From NCBI GenBank assembly GCA_963788015.1, contig CAWBEY010000002.1, positions 1 to 64,000 of the forward strand: a stretch of DNA of 64,000 nt, in the 5' to 3' direction. This DNA comes from JBBRHH01 sp963788015. GTDB lineage: Bacteria; Planctomycetota; Phycisphaerae; Tepidisphaerales; Tepidisphaeraceae. Shown piece by piece: positions 1 to 9,065 of the stretch. The translations under genes and the position numbers were made by a program. Every line of letters begins with the position of its first letter. Position 1 is the stretch's first letter. The notes beneath the pieces were generated by a model. The model saw nothing but the letters and a program-made list of their open reading frames with translations, was not told the DNA's origin and searched no databases.

Positions 1-349
1 GTCGGGCGCGGCGAGAGTCTGCGCATCGAGAACCGCTTGCCCGGCGGCGACACCAACCCGGGACCTCGTCTGACGCCGCCTGCATCGCGGCGGGCCTGCG
101 ATGGCATCGAACGCGAAATCGAGCCACCGGCGGAATACAAGGGCAATGCCTACACCGCGACGGACGTACCGCGCGTGCCGCGCGCACTCTACGAAGCGAT
201 TGACGCGCTCGGATGGCAGTGCAATGGCCCGCGAAGCGTTCGGCGATGACGTGGTCGCCCACTACCTCACTATGGCGCGCGTCGAGCAGCAAGCCTTCGA
301 TGCCGCCGTCACGACATGGAAACGCGAGCGGTATTTCGAACGCGGATGA
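1..349 (+). CDS. Glutamine synthetase-family protein, C-terminal fragment
   Basis: This is the 3' end of a gene that begins left of the window. The reconstructed product carries the glutamine synthetase C-terminal signature: RIENRLPGGDTNP near the edge, then DGIEREIEPPAEYKGNAY, and a tail ending WKRERYFERG. In the family this region forms the end of the ATP/glutamate-binding barrel. The reading frame changes at about nt 60-75, about 105 and about 215, so the fragment is split over at least three frames. The inserted bases lie in GC-rich short runs and look like sequencing indels. It could be a GlnA-type synthetase or a gamma-glutamyl-polyamine synthetase; the fragment is too short to say. The last frame ends with TGA at 347-349. 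Confidence 0.75.
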
Positions 350-368
350 CGATGGAAAAAACCAATTT

Positions 369-475
369 AACCGCAGAGGGCGCAGAGGACGCGGAGATCA
401 CAGAGAAGAATACGAGAGGGAGGATGTTCCAATTTCTTTCTCCCATCTCTGCGCTCTTTGGTGCTCTCTGCGGTT
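369..475. repeat. Imperfect inverted repeat, CCGCAGAGG type
   Basis: The gap between the glutamine synthetase tail and the SDR gene holds a purine-rich left arm (about 369-399, beginning AACCGCAGAGGGCGCAGAGG) and a complementary right arm (about 447-475, ending CTCTCTGCGGTT). The arms match imperfectly. Similar GCAGAG-rich intergenic elements are common in environmental bacteria. No gene is supported in this gap. Confidence 0.6.
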
Positions 476-530
476 CTCCCCGGTTTTTGTCTCTTACGGT
501 GTTTCGCGACATATTGTTTGGAGAAAGCAA

Positions 531-1298
531 ATGCGGTTGAGGGACAAGGTGTGCATCATCACCGGGGCAGGGAGCGGCATGGGCCGCGTGGCGTGCGAGA
601 TGTTCGCGCGCGAGGGGGCGAAAGTCGCGGCGTGGGAAGTGGTGGCGGAGACAGGCGAGGAGACGGCGGCGCGGCGTGCGGGCGGCAGGCGGCGACGCAA
701 CTCTTCTTCGCGTGCGATGTGTCGGACGAGGCGAGCGTCCGCGCGGCGGTCGCGGCGACGGTCGCGCGCTACGGCGGCGTGGACGTCCTCTACAACAACG
801 CGGGGATCATGCCGGAAGCGGATCATTCGGTGCTCGATACATCCGTCGAGGTCTGGGATCGGGTGATGGCGGTCAATGTGCGCGGCATATTCCTCGGCTG
901 CAAGTACGCCATCCCGGAAATGCTCAAAGGAGGCGGCGGCTCGATCATCAATATTGCCTCGTTCGTCGCGCTCGTTGGGTGCAGTGTGCCGCAGGACGCC
1001 TACACCGCCTCGAAAGGCGCGCTGATCTCGCTCACCAAGTCGCTGGCGATTCAGTTTCGTCCGCAGGGTATCCGCACGAACGCCATCTGCCCTGGCCCGA
1101 TTGAGACGCCGCTGATGACCGAATGGCTGCTGAAAGACGACGCGGCGAAGCAACTGCGTCTCAACCGCCAGCCGAGCGGTCGTCGGCCACCCCGAAGACA
1201 TCGTCAACTGTGCCCTCTATCTCGCCTCCGACGAATCCGACTGGACGAACGGCGCGGTGCTCGTCGTGGACGGTGGGATCACGAGCAACTACTTCTAG
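531..1298 (+). CDS. SDR-family NAD(P)-dependent oxidoreductase
   Basis: This is a classical short-chain dehydrogenase/reductase of about 255 aa. It has the Rossmann cofactor motif TGAGSGMG near residue 12, the structural NNAG motif, and a catalytic Ser (IIN-IAS) followed by the Tyr-Lys pair in YTASK. The C-terminal PGPIETP and VVDGGI motifs are typical of 3-oxoacyl-ACP reductase or glucose dehydrogenase-like SDRs. The ATG at 531 has GGAGA about 8 nt upstream. The frame changes near 690, where an Arg-rich run replaces the expected loop before the CDVSDEASV stretch, and again near 1180. The product is therefore split over three frames, although every conserved motif is present. The substrate cannot be inferred. 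Confidence 0.85.
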
Positions 1299-1299
1299 T

Positions 1300-1362
1300 A
1301 GCCCGTAGTCGGTAGTCAGTCGTCAGAACGGGACTGAGCCCTCTGACTACCGACTACGGGCT
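1300..1362. terminator. 20-bp perfect inverted repeat after the SDR gene
   Basis: Arms 1300-1319 (AGCCCGTAGTCGGTAGTCAG) and 1343-1362 are perfectly complementary around a 23-nt loop. The repeat starts 2 nt after the SDR stop codon, so it could act as a terminator or be one of the intergenic palindromes of the left segment. There is no long U tract. Confidence 0.6.
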
Positions 1363-1417
1363 TCTCATATGCGACAATCGGCGGGAACAATCCGGCAGCG
1401 AGTGAGACGGGGAGGCA

Positions 1418-2406
1418 ATGGGCGACGTGCGGCGGGTGCTGATTACTGGGGCGACGGGGTTCGTCGGCACGTATCTTGTCGCGCATCTCGCCGAGGCGTA
1501 TCCCGAATGGCAGGTGACGGGAACGACGAGGCACGCCGACGAAGTGACGTCCCTTTTCGTCCTGTGCGATCTGCGCGATGCCGCTGCGGTCGCATTGCTT
1601 ATCGAGCGGACGAAGCCGGAGATGATCGTCCACCTCGCGGGGCAGAGCAACGTCCCGGCGTCGCTCGAAGATCCGGAAACGACGCTCGCGAACAACATCC
1701 TCGGCACGCTGCACTTGCTCGATGCCTGCCGCATGCACGCGCCAAAGGCACGCTTGTTGATCGTTAGTTCGAGCGAGGTCTACGGCCCGACACCGCCGGG
1801 GGCGCAACCACTCCATGAGGATCGGCCGCTCCGCCCGGTCAATCCCTATGCCGTCAGCAAGGCGGCACAGGAGATGCTCGCCTTCCAGTACGCGCACTCG
1901 TATGACCTCGATGTAGTCGTGGCGCGGCCCTTCAACCATATCGGGCCGGGGCAGACGGACCGCTTCGTCGTCAGCGCCTTCGCGCGGCAGGTAGTCGAAG
2001 TCGAACGGGGAAAGCAGCAGACAATTCGGTCGGCAATCTCGATGCGAAGCGGGATTTTACCGATGTCCGCGATGTCGTCCGTGCGTACAGTCTGCTCCTG
2101 GAGCATGGCGAGCGTGGCAGCATCTATAATATCGGGCGCGGGACGGCGGTGGCGATTGGTGACCTGCTCGATATGCTCTGCCACCTCGCGCGGGTGGAAA
2201 TCACCATTGAGCGCGATCCGGCGCGGTTGCGGCCCTCCGATGCGCCGGTGATGAGGGCCGACACGGCGCGACTTCGGCAGGCGACGGGGTGGCAGCCGGA
2301 GATTTCATTGGAGCGGTCGCTCAATGAGACAGTGGCATGGTGGCGTGCGAACCTAACCCCCAGCCCCTTCCGTCCCTCCGGCGTGGGAAGGGGTGACTCA
2401 TCGTAA
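1418..2406 (+). CDS. NAD-dependent epimerase/dehydratase, GDP-6-deoxy-hexulose reductase-like
   Basis: This extended SDR has TGATGFVG near its N-terminus, AGQSNVP, SSSEVYG with the catalytic Ser, and the Tyr-Lys pair in NPYAVSKAAQE. RPFNHIGPGQ and FTDVRDVVRAY resemble GDP-mannose 4,6-dehydratase and its partner reductase Rmd, which make GDP-deoxysugars for surface glycans. The start at 1418 follows GGAGGCA. A frame change near 2020-2045 splits the gene, and the second part resumes in time for the DVRD motif. The last 18 or so codons run through the left arm of a 37-bp inverted repeat (2357-2393), so the tail TPSPFRPSGVGRG is encoded by the repeat and is probably not ancestral. The sugar specificity is uncertain. 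Confidence 0.8.
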
Positions 2407-2487
2407 TGCCGTGGTGTTTGCCAAACGCCCCGATCTCACGGAGGCTCGCTCCCCTTCCCACGCCGGAGGGACGGAAGGGGCTGGGGG
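2357..2487. repeat. 37-bp perfect inverted repeat
   Basis: Arms 2357-2393 and 2451-2487 are perfect reverse complements (left arm begins CCCCCAGCCCCTTCCGTCCC) and are separated by 57 nt. The left arm codes for the C-terminus of the upstream epimerase. The right arm ends 7 nt before the GTG start of the rRNA methyltransferase, and its G-rich end may serve as that gene's ribosome binding region. Confidence 0.85.
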
Positions 2488-2494
2488 CTAGGTC

Positions 2495-3299
2495 GTGACC
2501 CGCATTGAAAGTGCCGCCAATCCGCTCATCAAACGCATCCGCGCGCTGCAAGAGCGCAAGGGGCGCGCGCAGGAAGGCGCGTTTTTTGTCGAGGGTATCC
2601 AGCCCGTTTGGCAGGCGGTGGATGCCGGGGCGGCGATTGAAACGCTCGTCGTCGCGCCCGATTTGCTGACGAGCGCGGCGGCGCGAGAGATGATCGGACG
2701 GCAGCAAGCGGCGGGCATGCCGGTCGCGGAAGTTTCCACCCTCCTGTATGAACGGATCGCAACGCGGGAGAACCCCTCAGGGCTAGCCGCCATCGTCCGT
2801 ATTCTCTCGCGAGATCTCGCATCGCTCGCCGTCACGCCGCAATCGCTCTTCGTCGCGCTTCACGAAATCGGCAATCCGGGCAATCTCGGCACGATCCTCC
2901 GCACCGTGGATGCGGTGGGCGGCAACGGCATTCTCCTCGTTGGAGACACGACCGATCCCTATCACTCGAACGCGGTGCGGGCGAGCGTCGGAACGCTCTT
3001 TCGCATCCCGATCGTACCGGTCGAACGGGTGGAAGACGTCATGGATTGGTCGCGCGCACACGGTGTCAGTGTCGTCACCACTTCCGCGCGGGCGAAAGCA
3101 GGACCATTGGCAAGCTATCTATCCATCACCACTGCTGATGCTGTTCGGCAATGAGGGGCGCGGTTTGCCGCCAGGCATCATCGAGAAGGGCGATCTCGCC
3201 GTGCGCATCCCGATGCACGGCGGCGCCAGTTCGCTCAATCTTGCCGTCGCGGCGGGGATATTACTCTACGAAGTGCTCCGACAGCGTTCGGCTCGGTAG
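2495..3299 (+). CDS. SpoU/TrmH-family RNA 2'-O-methyltransferase
   Basis: This is a SPOUT-class methyltransferase of about 267 aa that would methylate ribose 2'-OH in rRNA or tRNA using S-adenosylmethionine. The N-terminal substrate-binding domain begins RIESAANPLIKRIRAL. The three SpoU motifs follow: NPGNLGTILRTVDA (motif 1), LFGNEGRGLP (motif 2) and IPMHGGASSLNLAVAAGI (motif 3, knot and SAM site). I chose GTG at 2495 because the family N-terminus starts there and the bases upstream belong to an inverted repeat. One frame change at about 3100-3125 separates motif 1 from motifs 2 and 3. The stop codon lies in the left arm of the next palindrome. Confidence 0.88.
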
Positions 3300-3357
3300 C
3301 GTAGGCTTCAGCCTGCGTCCCTGCCTCAGAGGACGCAGGCTGAAGCCTACGCTACCG
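3294..3357. terminator. 27-bp perfect palindrome between convergent genes
   Basis: Arms 3294-3320 and 3331-3357 pair perfectly (core GTAGGCTTCAGCCTGCGTCC) with a 10-nt loop. Both flanking convergent genes end inside it: the TAG stop of the methyltransferase is in the left arm and the TAG stop of the minus-strand membrane protein is in the right arm. It can act as a bidirectional terminator. Confidence 0.75.
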
Positions 3358-3609
3358 GCTCGATTGCCGCCACTCGCGGCGGGAGCGGAGAAAGAGCCGC
3401 CATCCCGCGAAGAGCGTGAAAACGAATATGGGAACGGAGACGAATGCCCGCCAGTCGCCATGCCGAACGAACAGGAAGTAATATGATGGGATGCCGAAGA
3501 TCCAGAGCATGTTTGCCCAGAACACCCAGAGCAGAATGAACAGTTGCTTCATTGATCCCGCTGTCTCAGGCTCCTGGGGTGGGGCGGGATGCTCGTTTGT
3601 GTGCGGCAT
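3352..3609 (-). CDS. Small two-helix membrane protein, unknown function
   Basis: This 85-aa product has a Pro-rich polar N-terminus (PHTNEHPAPPQEPETAGS), a first hydrophobic segment at about residues 22-48 (KQLFILLWVFWANMLWIFGI) and a second at about 55-72 (AFVSVPIFVFTLFAGW). It ends in an Arg-rich tail that should sit in the cytoplasm. The tail RQSSR and its TAG stop are contributed by the neighbouring palindrome. I do not recognise a family. The start at 3609 is the first Met that gives a compact protein; an in-frame Met at residue 20 is an alternative. Confidence 0.5.
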   Translation of the reverse strand: MPHTNEHPAPPQEPETAGSMKQLFILLWVFWANMLWIFGIPSYYFLFVRHGDWRAFVSVPIFVFTLFAGWRLFLRSRREWRQSSR

Positions 3610-3747
3610 GAACCGTTGCTCCATAGCGCGTGGCGCCTTCCTCTCACTCAGTCTGTCAGCATCCGATACGACGCCGCGTTCTCCTAGTATACCGCGTGGA
3701 TCTTGGCATTCATCCATGTAGGAATACGCAGTTGACACGGTTTTGTT

Positions 3748-3802
3748 GGTGGTGGCGGGCTTTAGCCTGCCTCTCTGTAGCAGGCTAAAGCCCGCCACCA
3801 CC
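3748..3802. terminator. 23-bp perfect palindrome downstream of the acyl-CoA ligase gene
   Basis: Arms 3748-3770 and 3780-3802 pair perfectly (left arm GGTGGTGGCGGGCTTTAGCC onward) around a 9-nt loop. It lies 36 nt past the stop of the minus-strand acetyl-CoA synthetase-like gene. The AGGCTTTAGCCTGC core resembles the AGGCTTCAGCCTGCG core at 3301-3317. Confidence 0.7.
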
Positions 3803-3838
3803 GGATTCTTCTCGCGAACTGCGTAAGTTCTACCATGT

Positions 3839-5826
3839 TTATTGCGCGTTGCCGATGCCGTCCACCGCGCCGGGATTTTCGAGGGCGGTGATGTCGCCGA
3901 GCGGCAAGTTGAGGTAGCGCGCGCGGATGACGCGGCGCATGACCTTCGCGTTGCGCGTCTTCGGCAGATCGTCGACGAACTTGACCGCCTCCGGCTTGAG
4001 CGACTTGCCGAGTTGATCCGTGATTTTCGCTTCGATCGCTGCGCGGAGCGGCTCGCCCGGCTCGTGCCCTGGCCGGAGGACGACGAAGGCGACAATCGTT
4101 TCGCCCTTGATGGCGTGCGGGACGCCGATCGCCGCTGCTTCCTGCACTGCCGGGTGCGACACTGCCGCTGACTCCACCTCTGCCGGGCCGACGCGCTTGC
4201 CCGCGACCTTGATCGTATCGTCCGAGCGGCCGAGGATGTACCAGAAGCCGTCCGCATCGATGCGCGCGAAGTCGCCATGCACCCAGAGGCCGGGCAGACG
4301 CGACCAGTAGGTCTCCTCATAGCGTTCCGTGTCCTGCCAGAAGCCGCGCGTCATGCCTGGCCAGGCATTGCGGATCACCAGTTCGCCCACCGCGCCGCGC
4401 ACCGGGTTGCCCGCGTCGTCCACGACATCCACAGCCATGCCCGGCACGGGCGCGGAAAAGCAGGTCGGCTTCGAGGGGCAGAATGGTGAAACTGCCGAGG
4501 ATGCCGCCGGAAATCTCCGTGCCGCCGGAGTAGTTGATGATCGGGCAGCGGCCACCGCCGATCTCGTCGAAGAACCAGCGCCACGGCCCGGGATTCCACG
4601 CCTCGCCGCTGCGAACCGAGGACGCGGAGCGAGGAGAGATCGTGCTTGCGCGGCCACTCGTCGCCGTTCGCCATCAGCGCGCGGACGACGGTCGGCGCGA
4701 TACCGCAGACCGTGATGCGGTACTTCTCGACCAGCGCCCAGAGGCGATCCGGCTCCGGCCAGTCGGGCGTCCCCTCGATAGAGGACGAGCGTCGCGCCGA
4801 GCGTCAGCGTGCCGATGATCGCCCACGGCCCCATCATCCAGCCGAGGTCCGTGAACCAGAGGAGCGTGTCGTCTGCCTGCACATCGAAGCAGTGCGCGAT
4901 GTCCTGTGTCGCCTTGATCGGGAAGCCGTCGTGCGTGTGCAGAGCGCCCTTCGGCCTGCCCGTCGTGCCGGAGGTGTAGATAATCATGAACGGGTCTTCG
5001 GCGTCCGTCCGCTCCGTCTCGCGCTCGGTGGCTGATCCGGGACGATCTCGTGCCACCAATGATCGCGGCCCGCTGTCAAGGGAACCGTCGGCGCCCGTGC
5101 GCCGGAAGACGATCACCGATTCGAGGCTGTCGACACCGGCAACCGCCGCGTCCGCCGTCTCCTTGAGCGGCACGATCTTGCCCCGGCGGTAGAAGCCGTC
5201 CACGGTGATCAGTGTCTTCGCGCCCGCGTCCCTCAGGCGCGTCGCGACCGATTCCGCGCCGTAGCCGGAGAAGATCGGGATGTAGATCGCGCCGAGTTTC
5301 GAGACGGCGAAGGTCGCGATTGCCGTCTCCGGCAGCATCGGCATGAAGATGCCGACGCGGTCGCCCTTACCGACGCCGAGCGCCGCAAGTGCGCCCGCCA
5401 GTTGATTCGTTTGCTCCCACAGTTCGCGGTAGGTCAGTTGACGCGTGGCGCCGTCGTCGCCCTCCCAGATCACCGCCGTCTTCGCCGGCGTTCGCGCCGT
5501 TCGCATGCTTGTCGAGCGCGTTGTGGGCGTAGTTGTACTGCCCGCCGGGGAACCATGTCGCCCACGGCACGCCGCGTGACAGGTCCACCACCGCTCGTAG
5601 GGCGGTAGAATTGGAGGTCGAGGTCCTTCACCGTCGCGTCCCAGAACCACGCCACATCGTCCGCCGCACGGCTGAGCAGTTCCTCAAACGACGCGATGCC
5701 CTCGCGCGTCATGAAGCGGCGCAACCGGCTCCGCTCCAGATACGCCGCGTTCGGACGCCAGACGATCTCCGCGCTGCCGGCATCCTGCCCGAGCGGCATC
5801 ATTGCCGTGGGACTGCGATGCGTCAT
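3839..5826 (-). CDS. Acetyl-CoA synthetase-like AMP-forming ligase
   Basis: This adenylate-forming enzyme of about 660 aa would convert acetate or another short acyl acid to acyl-CoA through an acyl-AMP. The N-terminus has the ACAS_N pattern (IVWRPNAAYLERSRL, then VKDLDLQF). The A3 loop is YTSGTTGRPKGALHTH, the A7/A8 region is HGDFARIDADGFWYILGRS, and the catalytic Lys lies in PKTRNAKVMRR. The ATG at 5826 has AAAGGAG 7-8 nt upstream. The gene is broken by frame changes near 5590, 5500, 4780, 4650 and 4480, yet all core motifs survive. I read this as sequencing indels. The exact acyl substrate is not decided. Confidence 0.85.
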
Positions 5827-6097
5827 AATGATCTCCTTTGGGGGGTGCGTTCCGCGCTGTTCGCGCGTGAAACGGCGTGCGATCACTCATGCGGTAACGA
5901 TAGCACCCGTGGAGGTTGCGCGTCATGTCTCGACTGAGGACGAAACGAAACCGATTCTTCTCAATCCCTAGCCTTGGAGCATGTTTGGGAATGACAGCGA
6001 GTAAGATTTCGGACCGATTTGGTAGAGAGTCTGGGTAATAAAATGAGGGCAAGATACCGGATGAGGAACTTGCATCGTCGCCCGAAAGGAGACCGGA

Positions 6098-6678
6098 ATG
6101 TCCACGAGCAGCACGCCACAGAGCGACATGTTCGACCAGAGCGCTGTGCGTATCGAGCCGTGGGGCGAGGGCGACCTTGCGCTCCTGAAGAAACTGCTGG
6201 GTGATCCAGCGATGACCAAGCATCTTGGCGGCCCTGAGAGCGACGAACAACTTGCCAAGCGCCAAACACGCTACGAGCGGCTCACGGAGGAAGGCAAGGG
6301 CCGGATGTTCAAGATCGTTCACCAGTCGACGAGCGAGGCGGTTGGGTCGGTCGGTTACTGGGATAGCACCCATCATGGCGAACAAATCTATGAGATCGGG
6401 TGGTCGGTGTATTCCTGCCTTCCAAGGGCGGGGCATCGCGAACGCGGCGACCGCTCAGGCCATTCTCATAGCCAAGGCGGACGGCAAGCATCGGTTTCTG
6501 CATGCCTTCCCATCTGTTGAGAACCGACCATCGAACGCCCTCTGCCGGAAACTCGGGGTTTACCCTCGTCGAGGAATGCACGTTCGAGTATCCCAAGGGC
6601 AGTTTCATGCAGTGCAATGACTGGCGCCTTGATCTTTCCACGGGCAGGGTAGACAGCCGCAACGTGAAAATTGGATAG
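6098..6678 (+). CDS. GNAT-family N-acetyltransferase
   Basis: A Gcn5-related acetyltransferase of about 190 aa that moves an acetyl group from acetyl-CoA to an unknown amine. The reconstructed order is beta-strand IEPWGEGDLALLKKLL, the substrate region VGSVGYWD, then acetyl-CoA pyrophosphate loop FQGRGIANAATAQAI (the family's Q/R-x-x-G-x-G/A), and the late NRPSNALCRKLGF motif. ATG 6098 has AAAGGAG about 9 nt upstream. Frame changes near 6414, where there is an extra T in a TTCC context, and near 6562 split it into three pieces. The stop is TAG at 6676-6678. Confidence 0.8.
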
Positions 6679-6739
6679 ATCGCGCTCATACAGGGTAACG
6701 TACCGAATCATCGCGGCTTCAGCATTCCAAAACACGCTC

Positions 6740-7664
6740 TTAGATGTTCATGCGCGGATCGAGGGCGTCGCGCAGGCCGTCGCCGACGAAGTTGAGGCGA
6801 GCACCGTCAGGACAATCAGCGAGGCCCGCCGGAGCCAGAGCCACGGCCGCTGATCGAGCACCGGAGGTTACGCGCGACATGAGCATATTGCCCCAACTCG
6901 CGGCCGGCGGCTGCACGCCGAGGCCGAGGAAGCAAAGCCCCGCCTCCATCAGGATCGCGCTGACGACGCCGATAATCGCATAGACGACGAGCACACCACC
7001 GGTTCGGGAAGGCGTGACGGCGATCAGCGCGGCGCGGACACACCCATCGCGCGGGCGGCGAGGAGGAAATCCTGCTCGCGCAGCGATAGGAATTGCCCGC
7101 GCACGAGCCGGCAGAAGTATCGGCCAGCTGAGCAGGCCAATAATCAGCAGCGTTTTGAAGATGCCGGCCCGGTGATCGTGACGATGGACAGGATAACGAT
7201 CAGCGTCGGGAAGGTCATCACGACATCGGTGAAGCGCATGATGAGGCCGTCCACCCAACCACCGAAGAACCCGGCAATTGCGCCGAGGAATGCTCCGACG
7301 ACAATCGAAATCAGCGCGGCGGCGAAGCCAATGGAGAGTGAGACGCGCCCGGCGTAGAGTGTGCGTGCAAGGTGTCCCGCCCCGTCCGGTCGGTGCCGAA
7401 CCAGTGCTTCGCCGTCGGCCCCTGATTGCGCGCGAGGAGGTCCACTGTGTTCGGGCCGGAGCGCGCGATAATCGGCGCGAAGATCGCAAGCAGGACGAAG
7501 AGACCGACGACCAGCACGCCGACAACCGCCAGACGATGCCGCCGGAATCGCCGCAGCATCTGCCGCGTCGGTGTCAGCACCACTGCCTGCTTCCGCGCAG
7601 TGAGCGCGTCGGGTCTGGTCGGTGCAATCGCGCGAGCGTCGGATTCGGCTACGCTGTTATCCAT
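6740..7664 (-). CDS. Dipeptide/oligopeptide ABC transporter permease, DppC/OppC type
   Basis: This inner-membrane permease carries the N-terminal OppC-like domain (MLRRFRRHRLAVVGVLVV, the first helix after a cytoplasmic tail) and the WFGTDRTGRD motif typical of DppC. The reconstructed second half contains LEAGLCFLGLGVQPPAASWG, a hallmark of DppC C-termini, and ends DPRMNI. The transport loop around residue 200 is scrambled by several frame changes (about 7370, 7170, 7120, 7040, 6880). It lies directly downstream of the DppB-type gene with the same orientation, which is the usual dppBC order. No binding protein or ATPase gene is in the window. Confidence 0.82.
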
Positions 7665-7692
7665 CGTACTCGACCTCAGTAGTCACTGGCGC

Positions 7693-7732
7693 AGGCTTTT
7701 GCCTACGCTACCGGTAGCACAGGCAAAAGCCC
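7693..7732. repeat. Imperfect palindrome between the dppB- and dppC-like genes
   Basis: Arms 7693-7704 and 7721-7732 (AGGCTTTTGCCT / AGGCAAAAGCCC) match at 11 of 12 positions and flank a self-complementary CTACCGGTAG at 7708-7717. It shares the AGGCTT..GCCT theme of the palindromes at 3294 and 3748. Confidence 0.55.
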
Positions 7733-7743
7733 GTGATCGTCGC

Positions 7744-8600
7744 TTATCCGTAGCGAATCCGTGGATCAATGAAGGCGTAGGTGAGGTCCGTTAGCAAATT
7801 CGCGATGAGGATGACGATAGCAATGATGAAGGTCATGCCCATGATGAGGGGATAATCGCGCCCGGCGATGGCATCGAGATAGAGCGTGCCCATCCCCGGC
7901 CATGAGAAGATGGATTCGAGAAAGACCGCACCGCCAACCAGCGTCGGAATCGTCGCACCGACGACGGTGACAATGGGGATCAGGGCATTGCGCAGCGCAT
8001 GGCTGCCGACCGTGACACGCTGAGAAAGCCCCTTTGCCTGCGCCGTGCGAATGTAATCCTGCGAGAGAACGCCGAGCATTGCGGATCGAGTGTAGCGCAT
8101 GATGCTCGAAACCTGGAAGAGCGAGAGCATGAGCGCGGGCAGGATGAGATGATCGAGATGATCCCAGAGGGAAAATGGCACGCCCGGCGTCGCTAGTCCG
8201 CCAGCGGGAAACCAGCCTAGCCGGAGAGAGAAGATATACAGCCCGAGCAGCCCGGCGAAGAAGGCGGGCGTGGACGCGCCGAGAAAGGCGAGGATGGTCA
8301 GGATGAAGTCGAGGATGGAATACTGTTTGACGGCGGAGACCACCCCGAGCACAATGCCGACGACGATGCCAATTGCCAGCCCACTCCCCATCAGCGACAG
8401 GGTCGGCCCGATCCGCTGCTCGATAACCCTGCCGACCGGTTCACCCGTCTTAATGCGATAGCCGAGATCGCCCTTCGCCACTTCACGCAGCCAGAAGAGA
8501 TAGCGGATCGGCGCGGGCCGGTCCAAGCCGAGATCATGGCGTATCGCGTTCCGCTGCTCGATGCTGAGAATGACATCCGGCGAGAGGTAGGCGTCCAACC
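7744..8600 (-). CDS. Dipeptide/oligopeptide ABC transporter permease, DppB type, 5'-truncated
   Basis: The product matches the DppB/OppB family from LGLDRPAPIRYLFWL and GDLGYRIKTGEPV onward. It has the EAA-loop region (SQDYIRTAQAKGLS) and the C-terminal DPRIRYG. About five membrane helices are visible and the frame is intact. What is missing is the family N-terminus: the first helix and the APGDP motif that should precede DAYLSPDVILS. Upstream of nt 8600 the sequence turns into the opposite-strand CYTH gene, so the apparent Met-Val-Leu-Ala start at 8637 is not real. The truncation coincides with the putative assembly join. Confidence 0.85.
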
Positions 8601-8612
8601 GACGCTTCATCG
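8595..8612. other. Putative chimeric junction between two genomes
   Basis: Left of here the minus strand codes for a permease cut off inside its N-terminal part. Right of here the plus strand codes for a CYTH protein cut off before its middle. Both coding signals stop within about 15 nt of each other. No transposase, integrase, tRNA or repeat flanks the point. Repeat families also differ on the two sides. Confidence 0.7.
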
Positions 8613-8878
8613 AACGGCTCGGCTTCGCCAGGACCATCTCCTTCGAGAAAAAACGCCACTCCTGGGAATTTCAGGACTGCAAGGTCGAACTCGACGAAGT
8701 CCCACTCCTCGGCCGCTACGTAGAAATCGAAGGCCCCGGCGACGCCTCCGTAATGAAAGTTCGCGACGCCCTGGGCCTATCCGACCGCCCCCTCATCCGC
8801 GCCGGCTACATCGCCATGCTCAGCAGCTACCTCCAGGAACGCGCCGACCACCGCCACGAAGTAAAATTCCCCTCCTAA
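8606..8878 (+). CDS. CYTH-domain protein (class IV adenylate cyclase/thiamine triphosphatase fold), 5'-truncated
   Basis: About 90 residues remain of a CYTH-fold enzyme, a family that binds triphosphates in a beta-tunnel. The diagnostic stretch IERLGFARTISFEKKRHSW is followed by CKVELDEVPLLGRYVEIEG, containing the alternating acidic and basic tunnel residues, and by a helical tail ending HEVKFPS. The N-terminal half, with the ExExK motif, is absent because the coding signal begins at the junction near 8600, and an in-frame stop lies at 8588. The gene is intact from there to TAA at 8876-8878. Its catalytic activity cannot be judged from the fragment. Confidence 0.75.
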   Translation, partial: FIERLGFARTISFEKKRHSWEFQDCKVELDEVPLLGRYVEIEGPGDASVMKVRDALGLSDRPLIRAGYIAMLSSYLQERADHRHEVKFPS

Positions 8879-8916
8879 CCCCCACCTGAAGACCCCAAAC
8901 TCGATCTGATGTACGT

Positions 8917-9018
8917 GGCACGGGCGCCCCGCAGCGCCCCGCCCGTGTCCCCTCCAACGCGCGCGCGACTGCGGATCAGCGACTCCCACCTGCCGTAGCA
9001 CGGGCGTCCCCGCCCGTG
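8917..9018. repeat. Two CACGGGCG/CGCCCGTG palindromes
   Basis: The gap between the CYTH fragment and the aldehyde dehydrogenase gene has no gene but two short GC palindromes: CACGGGCG at 8919-8926 with CGCCCGTG at 8940-8947, and again at 8999-9006 with 9011-9018. Related copies occur at 18013-18041 (CATGGGCG variant) and 26806-26824. Confidence 0.7.
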
Positions 9019-9065
9019 TCCTCCCACCACAAATAAAACAGCCTCAACCCCCCAGAAAACCCCAC

